From contig NW_003546305.1 in assembly GCF_000090795.2 (NCBI RefSeq), positions 5,945-68,726 on the forward strand: 62,782 bases of DNA. Reading direction: 5' to 3'. Shown piece after piece: positions 54,881-62,782 of this stretch (positions within the stretch are counted from its first letter, which is position 1; each line of letters begins with the position of its first letter). The translations under genes were made by a program, and so were the position numbers. The stretch is from Amphimedon queenslandica (taxonomy: Eukaryota > Porifera > Demospongiae > Haplosclerida > Niphatidae). The notes beneath the pieces were generated by a model. The model had not been told where the DNA came from. It saw only the letters and a program-made list of their open reading frames with translations, and made no database searches.

Positions 54881-55590
54881 GATTAATTTTTTTAATCATT
54901 AATTTTTAGATATTATGTCAAGGCTCCTCCAATTATTTTACGCAAGCACAGTAAGCCAAGATCTTCATGTGCACAAGCCATTCTGCCTGGAAGCAGGCAC
55001 TGCTGCCTCTATTCAGATAGTTGAAGCAGGCGTCATTCAACTTACCGGCCATCATGGGTATAATATTCATGGTGAAGTGAAGCTCAAAGAAGCCATCAAC
55101 ATATTGGTTTAGTTTAATAATTCAGTAGGAGCTTGTGTCATCTCAAGGGACGAACTCACGTTCGATTCTAGTGCTCTGCCCAGCCCACCTCCATCACACC
55201 ACTGATAATAGAACCACTACGAGCTCTTGAACCAGCACCATCTCACTCATCCAAGCCACAGCCTTGTTCTTCTTGCTTAGCTCAGCCACAGCCTTGTACT
55301 TCTCGCTCAGCTCAGCCTCAGCCTTGTTTTTCTCGCTCAGCTCAGCCTTGTTTTTTTCGCTCAGGCACAGGTATATGTATCTGTATTTATATATACATAT
55401 ATATAATGTTTATGTGAAAGGGACGGCTTGTGTGTGCGGGCACTTTTAGCTGCTGTGACTGTTTTTTCCCTTTGCTACTGACATGTGTCTGATGTCAATT
55501 GCAGCACTGCTGAATTTTATGGGAAGTTGATAGAAAGTTTTCCTAAACTAGAGTTTTGTGGTGGATTTGAGCTAATGAGGTGTATACCCC
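54881..55590 (+). repeat. Linker with 30-base minisatellite
   Basis: 55255-55368 contains four units of a 24-30 base repeat (gccttgttcttcttgcttag and variants). In one frame it encodes AQPQPCTSRS-like decapeptides, a disordered Pro/Gln/Ser linker. It sits between the integrase and HECT regions on the same strand and may be coding in an ancestral gene. Confidence 0.5.
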
Positions 55591-56820
55591 AAACAAAACT
55601 ATTGAAATAAATCAAATTGTCAGTTTGCAACTCTCCCAGTTTGCTACGTAGTTATATGGGTGCAGCAAAAGTGTATACCCATTCTATTCAGGAAAATATT
55701 GATATTGAGATGGTGAAACCAAGGAATGATGTTAATGTATGAGAAGGGAGTTTTTTTGTCTATTGGCCTATGAAGTGAAATTGTTTGTGTTGGCAAGAAG
55801 AATTGCTACAAACTTAGCATCACACACCGGGTTTACAGGTGCGTTCACACAGTGTGACAAGTATTCACTTTACCTAATTGGTTTAGAGGCCAATAAGTTT
55901 GAACGGTTAGGACTGTTGATGACTGGATCTTTGGCCCATGGAGGCAGTGGCTTTCCTCTTCTCTCTAACAGTGTATGATTCTATTTGTGGCAAGAGATTA
56001 GAGATATAATTATTGAGTCAATACCCAATAGAGAGGCATTTTATTTACTGAAGGAGGCATACATTTGAAAATTGATTTTATTTTTTAATAGCTACATGTA
56101 TTGACTAGATACAGGATATGTCATAATATGATTTGGCTTTTGAAAAAGCACTCTCTCATCAATGTGACATATTATTCAGCACAGGCTTCAGTAAACCAAT
56201 ATGTAACATAACTTTTGCTAACAAAGGGGAGATTATAAGAGTGGTGGCTCTGCAGCATACTCTCCTCCAATGCCTTGCCGAGTTCGACCTGTTAAAGAAG
56301 GGGCTGATGTACTCACCCTCTACAATTGAAGGAAAAAAAAATATTGTGAAGCTGTTCTTTATGCACTGTCCTGACAATCGTATAACAGCAGGTCTATTAT
56401 CATAATTATTTGAAATCATTTTGATTTGTTTTTTTGTAAAGATAAACTAAAAGATTTTTTGAGAGCCCATTTTGCTGAGAGGGGTACTAATACTCGAAAA
56501 CTTCAAGAAGAAGCATTTGCATATTTTAATCGCCTTCTTGATTAATGTCAAGGTGTATGACTTAACTGCATGTTTGTGTCAAATTTTATTTCTCTTGTAG
56601 ATTTTCCAGTGGTCCCTACTGACTTCAGCATACAAGACGTATTAGTCTTTTTATACTGGCAATGACGTAATACCTCCTCTCGGTTTACACCAAGGCCATT
56701 GATATACTTTGATGAATTTATAGAGTACCACTTTGCGTCTACTTGTGCCATGTCTCTGACTTTACAAATTCAGTCTGAAGAATATTCAAAGTTCAAAAAG
56801 ATGGTTTATGCAGGGACATA
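55591..56820 (+). pseudogene. HECT E3 ubiquitin ligase (G2E3-like), multi-exon, decayed
   Basis: Order: AKVYTHSIQENIDIEMVKPR (55660), MRREFFCLLAYEVKLFVLAR (55739), GLLMTGSLAHGGSGFPLLSN and SVYDSICGKRLEDIIIESIP-like sequence to 56070, FEKALSHQCDILFSTGFSKP (56140), GLMYSPSTIEGKKNIVKLFF, HFAERGTNTRKLQEEAFAYF with NRLLD (56470-56545), DFPVVPTDFSIQDVLVFLY, NDVIPPLG and HFASTCAMSLTLQIQ (56735). The final ASTC matches the C-lobe Cys motif that accepts ubiquitin. Introns at about 56000-56130 and 56400-56450 are plausible. One-base shifts (55975, 56660) suggest a pseudogene. It lies 0.7 kb after the integrase. Confidence 0.65.
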
Positions 56821-57940
56821 TCCAGCAGGGGATAAGGTGGGCTTGAGCAGCCCCCACTTGCCTGGGCTGAGAAAAAAATTATTCCAATCCTGGACTTTTG
56901 CATCACTACCAAGCCTCTGAATGTTATTGAGCCCCCTGATTATGATTTCAGCAGTTTCTAGTGCCTTAATGAGCGATCAGAAGTATTAGTATGCTTGGAA
57001 TTATATTGACCCCACCTGTAATTTACAAAATTGAAGGAAAATGCCGTTTTACTGTCGAAAAAGAGGGGCAGCTGAAATTGCGGCACCCGTCGCGCTCCCT
57101 CAATACCTTTTATTCCACATTTGTAGATACGCCCCTGGTTTATGGTTTCAAGAACCATGGGGGGGTTTGGGAAAGTATGAATATTATCACTTATGACAAA
57201 TGATTATTATCAGTGCATGAATGTCTGACCTATTAAAAATAACACTTATCATTGACAACAAAAAACTAATCTCTTATACATTTATGTTAGGCTTAAATTC
57301 CAATAAATAACATCTTTCCTTGAACATGCATCATCTAAGACTGTGCTGATCTCTGTTACCATCCCTATTCAGCTTTGCTTCCACTGACATTTGATTTTGG
57401 TTAAAAATATTTTGCTTATTGCAATTTTATTCAACAATTCACAACATCGTAGTCAATAGTACAGGCATTAAACAAAACATGCAATAACTAATGTTAAAAA
57501 CGAGTGACCTGTTATACGATGCCTTTTACTGTATCGAGTGTGTCTGAGCCATTCCTTGAGGGCTATCTGATTGTCCTTGTTTTGTCCTATCAATCATAAG
57601 ACTACAGCAGAGATAACAATAACAGTGATATACACATTTCTGACTTGGAAAGACTCCTTGGATTTGATGAGTTCTTCATCTCCACCAAGAACACTCACGT
57701 GCCTTAAGCTTAAACACACTCAAGGCTAGTAACTCTGCTTTATCACTATCTCTTTTCACTGGTTAACACACCTACTATAGGATGGATGAGGATCACATGA
57801 TGAGGTAAAGTCTTAGAAAATAGTAGCCATCATCACTTGAATAGCTACATCGATTAGCAATACATAAATGAAAAACATTTGTTTTGAAATTGATGCATGA
57901 ATGAGGTGATGCGCTTTGCACATCACCACACTACCTTTCC
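56821..57940. other. No recognised gene
   Basis: 56812-57135 is relatively GC-rich, with gggacatatccagcagggg at one side and gatacgcccctgg at the other, weakly inverted, possibly a decayed small element. The rest is featureless. Confidence 0.35.
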
Positions 57941-57943
57941 ATA

Positions 57944-58130
57944 CTTACGGTATTTGCTCACTCAAACGCCCTTCTCAATGAAATGCCCTTCCTCAAATAA
58001 ACAGCCAGGCTAGGCAACCAAAGAAAGCAATAAACGCCCAGGCTTAATATAATGCCAACCTCGATTTAATGCCCATAGGTGTAGCTACACGAGTACACAT
58101 GGCTGCCATACTAAAGAGTTTACCACGTGT
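57944..58130 (+). mobile_element. pogo/Tigger-type left end
   Basis: cttacggtatttgctcactc followed by repeated aaacgcc/aatgccc strings resembles the TACGGTATTTACTC...AAACGCC terminal sequences of Tigger-like elements. It lies directly before the transposase frame at 58138. No matching right end is present. Confidence 0.5.
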
Positions 58131-58137
58131 AGTATCA

Positions 58138-58850
58138 TGGAGAAGGAAAAGCAAAAGTGTTATGATATTGATTTCAAATTAACAGCAGTGGCTCTTTCAA
58201 AAAAGTCTATTGCTACTGTTTCTAGAGAGTTATGTGTTAATCGAAAATGTATTCAAGAATTGCGAGCACAAGAAGACACAACTGAACAAAGCAGGTGAAA
58301 GTAAACGTAAGTGTTTGGATGGAGCTGGAAGGAAGGAATTAGAGGTTGAAATGGAGGAACAATTGTTTCAGTGGATAGCTGGTTTACGTGATATTTGAGT
58401 AAGTAGATCAATGATTATGAGACAAGCTACAACTTTTTCATCAAAATGATTCGTTTAAGGCCAGTACTGGTTGCCTTCAAGATTTTTTGCACAGAAATGA
58501 TTTATTATTGAGATGAAGAACAACAGTTGGTCAAAATCCTCCAGGTGCTTCTATTAGTAAGCTGGTCGATTTTAGAATTCATTTGCGGAAATTTCAACTC
58601 AGGCAAAAATATTCACTCAACTGTATATTTGCTATGGATGAACCTGCTTGCTGGTTCGATATGCCTAGTGACAACCATTCATCACATATGGGCTCGATCA
58701 GTTCCAGTGATAAGTACTGGTCATAAAAAGGATCATTATACAGTTGTGCTTACAGCCAAAGCTGATAGAACAAAGCTGAAACCATTTGTTTTCTTCAAAG
58801 GCCAAGGTACACACCTTGACGACTCAAATGATAATATTCAGTAAGTGATT
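58138..58850 (+). pseudogene. pogo-type transposase, second lineage, truncated
   Basis: Starting at an ATG at 58138: CYDIDFKLTAVALSKKSIAT and VSRELCVNRKCIQELRAQ (HTH), then EEQLFQWIAGLRDI, FAMDEPACWFDMPSD (first catalytic region; FAMDETxxWxDMPS in the family), SSDKYWS and, shifted, KDHYTVVLTAKADRTKLKPF with VFFKGQGT. It ends at about 58845, where a segment of inverted RecQ-like sequence begins, so the second half of the DDE core is missing. Several frameshifts. Differs from the copies at 15.7 and 34.7 kb (MDEP rather than DQTG). Confidence 0.75.
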
Positions 58851-59540
58851 GCACGAGGGGACTACCAATATACCAATAGTACCAAAAGCTATTGTAGCAA
58901 TAACGATTCTTAAGCAGCCATTGGGCATAGAAAAAAATTACAAGATTTCATGTTTTACACTAGGAGAATTACATGCAGAAAACTTGTCAACAATTCAAAA
59001 TTTTGCTACATTTTGAAACCCAGGTGGATCAGTTATACAGTCCTTACATTGGTCTTTGAAAAATGAATATATCAATGAACAGTTATTGTAACTCCGGCAG
59101 AATATGATCACCTTGTCCATTATGGCTCTCTTACATCTCACTTTCTCAACGAATGGCTCAAAAACTATGTCAATATCATCAGTCTTCTTTTCCACTGAGT
59201 AAATGATGTTCTTATAGGGACACTTTACGAGCATTTGAGGTTTATTCATTCCAAGCATCTTAATAATCTTTTTCCTACTCATTAGTGAAGCGGTCGTTGC
59301 TAGAGCCTTCATGTGTAAGTGAGGTGGACAAAATCCTCTTAGTTCCCTTAACTTCGCATACTCTTTATGGAAGTCTCTACCCTTACAACATAAGACAATT
59401 ATACTTTATGAACAATAATTATAAAGTAAATTGACCATTCCTCAACACAATGTGCCTCATCGGTAATGAAACATACCAGCCATTCACTGTTGAGCAGGAT
59501 TTCTGGAGTAAAAATATATTGGTAGTCCCCTCGTGCAATC
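58847..59540. repeat. 26-bp perfect inverted repeat flanking RecQ-like sequence
   Basis: gattgcacgaggggactacc plus six more bases occurs at 58847-58872, and its exact complement at 59515-59540. The right-hand copy encodes IARGDYQYI of the helicase. The left copy replaces the expected helicase continuation, so it marks a rearrangement breakpoint between the pogo and RecQ sequences. Confidence 0.75.
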
Positions 59541-59665
59541 TCTGTGATAATTATCACCTGAGTCATCAACAACTACTATAGCATTAAGTCCCCTCCCAGC
59601 TAGTGAAACTGCTTGGTCATTCATTAATGCTATCAAGGGGCTCACTATCAAAATTAAGGACCAAT
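58876..59665 (-). pseudogene. RecQ-like helicase fragment
   Basis: The complement gives LIALMNDQAVSLAGRGLNAI (59650; after motif I), IARGDYQYIFTPEILLNSEW, LVCFITDEAHCVEEW (DEAH box, 59480), KEYAKLRELRGFCPPHL, then (59312-58995) ALATTASLMSRKKIIKMLGM (motif III), IMDKVIIFCRSYNNCSLIYS (motif IV), and PNGCLRIVIATIAFGTIG (motif V, about 58900). Motif VI and the N-terminal Walker A are missing. RecQ enzymes are 3'-5' DNA helicases; such partial copies are dispersed in some invertebrate genomes. Contains stops and frameshifts. Confidence 0.8.
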
Positions 59666-59683
59666 GAGAGAATACGTGATCTC

Positions 59684-60013
59684 AAGATGGCTACCTGTCT
59701 CTAGGCTCTATAGCCTCTCCCCCTTGTCTACTTGCCGGTTCTTACTTGTTTAAAACCGGCCACAAATCTAGGTTATTGTGCTAGTACTATTTTGCAGTAT
59801 TTCTATCCTCATTTTGTAGTCCCTCTCGTTGCTCTGAGATATCACGTGTACTGTTCTGTGGTCTGTGCTACTCTCCACATTATCTTAAGCTGAGTCTTAA
59901 GCCCCAGTGATCCTGCTGGTCTTGTTATTCCTGACCAGCCACCAAGTCCGGTAAGTCCTCGTTTTTTGAGCAGTATAGTCTCTCTCTCACCTCATTACTA
60001 GACCACCTGTGCT
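59684..60013 (+). promoter_or_regulatory. 5' UTR of SAP-PHD LINE with YY1-like start
   Basis: aagatggctacctgtctcta at 59684 marks the likely element start, parallel to the other LINE at 49230. The following 330 bases are pyrimidine-rich and lack long frames. An AARATGGC motif at the start of an internal promoter is known from mammalian L1 (YY1). Confidence 0.45.
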
Positions 60014-61325
60014 ATGGAGACAGCCTTCCCCTTGAACCTAAAGACCTTAAAATTAGTTGATCTGAAACAGGTAGCTAAGAGAGTCTCAGTTGACGTCAAA
60101 GCTAATAAAACTGATATTATTCTCCGTCTGGAAAACTGTTCCCGAAGTGCTCTTCAAAGTGCACTTGCTGAAGTGGTGGGTGACATTTCCTCCCCCCCCA
60201 GTGCAGAATAGCTCCTTGTCTGCTTCAATCTCAAGCTCTAAGTCCCACCAACCTGTGGACAGATCTACTACCTGTCCAGTGTGTCAAGATATCATTCTGG
60301 ACAAACCGGATGGGTGTGGCGACGACTCTATCTTTTGTGAGGGGATTTGTAATACTTGGATTCATCACCGTTGTGCAGGCTTATCTCTAGCTGCGTTTGC
60401 TGCTATCAATGATGACCCAGGTAAAGCTGAAAAACCTTACAAATGTCCACATTGCCGTCTAGTAAGTATGTCACAGGAGATCACTGTTTTATCCTCTACT
60501 GTTGAGACCTTAAAAAACAATATACAATCATTACACCAGGAAGTCTCATCCCAGACAGTACCTCCTCGTGATAGTCATCTCCTTGAATCTCAGTCAAATC
60601 GACATGGTCGTAACTCTCAGTCCAACTCTCCCCCCTCTCGCTTACCGTCACATCTGCATAGGGTCCCTCCCAGTCCTCCGCCCCAGTCCAGAAGGTTTAA
60701 CATTGTCCTGTCTGGAATTGACGAGCATCCTCCTGGTACCCCCAGATCTGTACGCCTCTCCCGAGACGTTGCGTCAATATTCTCTGTCCTGGACAAATTA
60801 GTCGATTCTCTTTCTGATCAGTCTATTCGAGACTGTATACATCTGGGGAAATTTAGAACTACTGGTTCCCGCCCAATACTAGTGACTCTAAACCGGGTAA
60901 GCGATGTATCCAAGATTTTATCAAAGAAGCACAAGCTATCTGACTGCTCTCCTGGGATACTTATCAGACCTGATTTGTCTCCATGCCAGAGAAAAGCTCG
61001 ATCCTTGCTTGTTCGAGAACGTCGCAAGCTCCTCCAATCTGGCCCTACTGTCAGGGCTTCAATTCGTATGAACTCAACTTCTTTGTTCGTTGATGGTACG
61101 AAGGTAGGGTCTGTAACAGCGGGTGTCTACACTCCATTCTCCCCAGTTACTCTTCCTGGCTCACCTGACCCTGCCATTCCTTCTGAACAGTCTCTAGATG
61201 AACCTGCAGACGAGTCAGGAGACCATTCAAGTGCTCCATTCCAGACAGGCTCTCCAATCCAGTCCCTTAACACTAGTGTTCCCACTCTTCAAAATCAAGG
61301 AGAGGATAGTTCTTCTCCTGAATGA
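60014..61325 (+). pseudogene. LINE ORF1: SAP, PHD, coiled coil and RRM-like domains
   Basis: The frame starting at 60014 encodes LKLVDLKQVAKRVSVDVKAN (SAP). It ends at 60211, and a shift at a C8 tract (60193-60200) is needed to enter the 60090-61325 frame. That frame contains STTCPVCQDIILDKPDGCGD, FCEGICNTWIHHRCAGL and YKCPHCRLVS (a PHD-like C4HC3 finger), a coiled coil (ITVLSSTVETLKNNIQSLHQ), and RRFNIVLSGIDEHPPGTPRS with RPILVTLNRVSDVSKILSKK (RRM-like), then DLSPCQRKARSLLVRERRKL. ORF1 proteins bind element RNA. Apart from the C8 slip it is intact. It ends in TGA at 61323, in frame with ORF2. Confidence 0.75.
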
Positions 61326-62273
61326 CTTCCCCCTGCCTCTCTGTCCTTTTGTCTTTGGAACACTCGCAGACTGGTCAAGAAATTCTCATTTTTCCAATCA
61401 TTAGTCAATAGTAAATCTCTAGATATTATTGCTCTAAATGAAACTTGGCTATCTGATATTTATTTAAACAATGAAATCCTGCCTTGTGGCTATAAGATTT
61501 ACCGTCATGATAGGACCACTATTGGTGGTGGTGTTCTTTTAGCAATCTCTGACATCATCCCTTCTGTTTTATTATTATCCCCTCCTGATCTAGAATTAAT
61601 TATTGTCAAACTTAATCTATCTAGACCAATTATAGTTTGCTGTGTTTATTTTCCTCCCCCACCCTCTGATACTTTAGTCTCTCTCTTTTTCTCCTATTTA
61701 TCTTCCTTGTCTATTTCCAGTGATGTTCCACTAATCATCCTAGGTGACTTCAATCTTCCAGGCATCGACTGGGCCTCTTTTTCAGCTCCTTCAAGTACAT
61801 GCAAGTCCTTTTGTGATCATCTTTTTTCAGCTGACCTGGTGCAACTGATTGATGAACCCACGCACATTCATGGTAACATTTTGGATCTCTTACTTACTAA
61901 TTCTCCTGAGTTAATAGTAAATTGGTCTATTGACTCTAAGACCTCTTGCAATCTCTCAGACCACTTCATAATCTCGTTCTCTGTCAGAGTGCACCTGCCT
62001 AAACTACATGTGGGGCCTAAAATCATTTACAAGTATCATTGTGCAGACGTAGAAGGCTTGTTGTCGTTCCTATCATCATGGACCTCTCCTCCCACGCCAG
62101 CAAGTGATGTCAACAGTAAGTGGGCCAGCCTCAAGGCCTGTATATTGCAAGCACGTGACCTCTTTGTCCCCTCAGTTTATGTCCCCTCCAGACCTCCTAG
62201 ATGGTTTACAGTCTATCCAGCATTGTTTGAAGAAAGCGCGTACTCTGAGAAGAAAGTTGCGGAGCCATTTTAG
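61326..62273 (+). pseudogene. LINE ORF2: APE-type endonuclease
   Basis: Open from just after the ORF1 TGA in the same frame, with no Met until 61707. It encodes SFCLWNTRRLVKKFSFFQSL, DIIALNETWLSDIYLNNEIL, RHDRTTIGGGVLLAISDI, VYFPPPPSD, LIILGDFNLPGIDWASF and SDHFIISFSV. These carry the APE residues N (WNxR), E (NETWL), the RxxRxxGGGV loop, D/N (GDFN) and D/H (SDHF). The domain looks catalytically complete. A 1-base slip near 62210 shifts the following linker, so the frame stops at 62273. Confidence 0.8.
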
Positions 62274-62782
62274 TCTTCACCTCTCTGAGAAACTTCTGTG
62301 TATGGAGAAAGATCTTAAACTCCAAATTGATCAAGCAAAAGATAATTACGTCTCACACATCACTCAGTTGTTTTTCCCATCTTCCCGTATACTATTTTCC
62401 CACATTTATCGTCTTAAGAGTCCCCCCTCTCTCCCTCAATCTGTATCTTTAAACTCCATAACTGCTACTACTCCCTCAATGAAGGCTACTCTTTTCAACC
62501 AGTATTTCAACTCGGTCTTCACTAACAGTGACTTTGAGCTGCCACCACTCGATAAACTTCCCTCTCCATCTTCTCAACTATGCTACATTTCTGTTTCAAC
62601 TTCCAACGTGAGTGACGTCTTGTCCAAGCTTGATATATCAAAATCTCCGGGTGCTGACAAACTCTCTCCTTACCTTTTAAAGGTGTCCTACAACGTTTTG
62701 CGCCCCCACATTACGAGCCTTTTCCAAGACAGTCTTACTTATTATTCCTTCCCCTCTGATTGGAAAGTTCACCAGATCATTC
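62203..62782 (+). pseudogene. LINE ORF2: linker and RT start, cut by window edge
   Basis: In the shifted frame the protein continues SIQHCLKKARTLRRKLRSHF, LHLSEKLLCMEKDLKLQIDQ, then TLFNQYFNSVFTNSDFELPP, VSDVLSKLDISKSPGADKLS with PYLLKV (pre-RT motif with PGxDxxxxxLLK), and SLFQDSLTYYSFPSDWKVHQ. The frame is open to the last base, so RT palm and 3' end lie outside. Only the slip at about 62210 and the ORF1 C8 tract break this copy. Confidence 0.75.

Noticed and set aside
56812..57140. GC-rich stretch with weakly inverted gggacatatcc / gatacgcccctgg ends
   Set aside because: Similarity of the two ends is too low to call a TIR element without other copies.

Overview
The window reads as AT-rich animal nuclear DNA: dense in degraded transposable elements, with GT-AG introns and (aat)n microsatellites, and without operons or Shine-Dalgarno sites. 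The mix of families is what I would expect from a demosponge such as Amphimedon or a relative. It includes an OTU-bearing Helitron, DUF6589, pogo-type DDE transposases, a Ginger-like integrase with the SVPRPNSLWHIDG-type signature, G2E3-like HECT, RecQ-like fragments and SAP-PHD LINEs. That assignment rests on remembered family distributions, not on a search. I see no complete, unbroken host gene and no rRNA, tRNA or CRISPR array.

Layout. 0-1.5 kb: helicase tail plus OTU domain of a Helitron (+). 1.7-2.6 kb: an 888-bp TIR element. 2.86-5.7 kb: a decayed non-LTR retrotransposon (+) with RT, CCHC and an endonuclease-like C-terminus, tail-to-tail with the 3' end of a related copy (-) at 5.85-6.1 kb. 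6.8-9.4 kb: RING-like and DUF6589 pseudogenes (+). 9.4-12.1 kb: a hAT-type transposase pseudogene (-) split by a piggyBac-like and a pogo-like non-autonomous element. 13.4-14.5 kb: another LINE 3' end. 15.0-15.5 kb: a Ulp1-like protease remnant. 15.7-17.1 kb: pogo-type transposase (-). 17.6-18.3 kb: two head-to-tail copies of a small element that begins with a strong palindrome; a third copy lies inverted at 33.1-33.5 kb.

20.7-22.5 kb: a TATA-driven multi-exon BEN-domain gene or pseudogene with tandemly duplicated exon-intron units. 23.6-24.4 kb: internally deleted Tc1 (-). 20.0-20.4 and 24.6-25.6 kb: CACTA/TNP2-like fragments (-). 26.1-27.0 kb: a hAT MITE with 8-bp target-site duplication. 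27.9-28.7 kb: a second TATA-led gene fragment. 30.8-32.9 kb: integrase pseudogene with an intron. 34.7-36.0 kb: the best-preserved pogo-type transposase (-). 36.2-38.6 kb: an unnamed multi-copy zinc-finger family (-). 40.2-40.7 kb: a proline-rich ORF pair. 40.9-42.5 kb: a diverged tandem duplication. 42.7-46.3 kb: a long Helitron remnant (-) with HUH Rep, helicase and OTU. 46.3-49.2 kb: the 5' part of a SAP-PHD-APE LINE (-). 49.3-53.8 kb: AT-rich, almost featureless. 53.8-54.9 kb: a second integrase without the intron, followed by a HECT E3-like gene at 55.6-56.8 kb. 58.0-59.7 kb: pogo-type (+) facing a RecQ-like fragment (-). 59.7 kb to the end: the best-preserved SAP-PHD-APE-RT LINE (+), cut by the window edge.

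Common threads. Ubiquitin/SUMO-pathway modules (OTU, RING, Ulp1-like, HECT) recur next to or fused to transposase-type genes. AARATGGC (YY1-like) motifs sit at the 5' ends of both LINEs and inside several small elements. Almost every coding stretch carries frameshifts or stops, so most products are unlikely to be made as written. Family names come from motif recognition without a database search.
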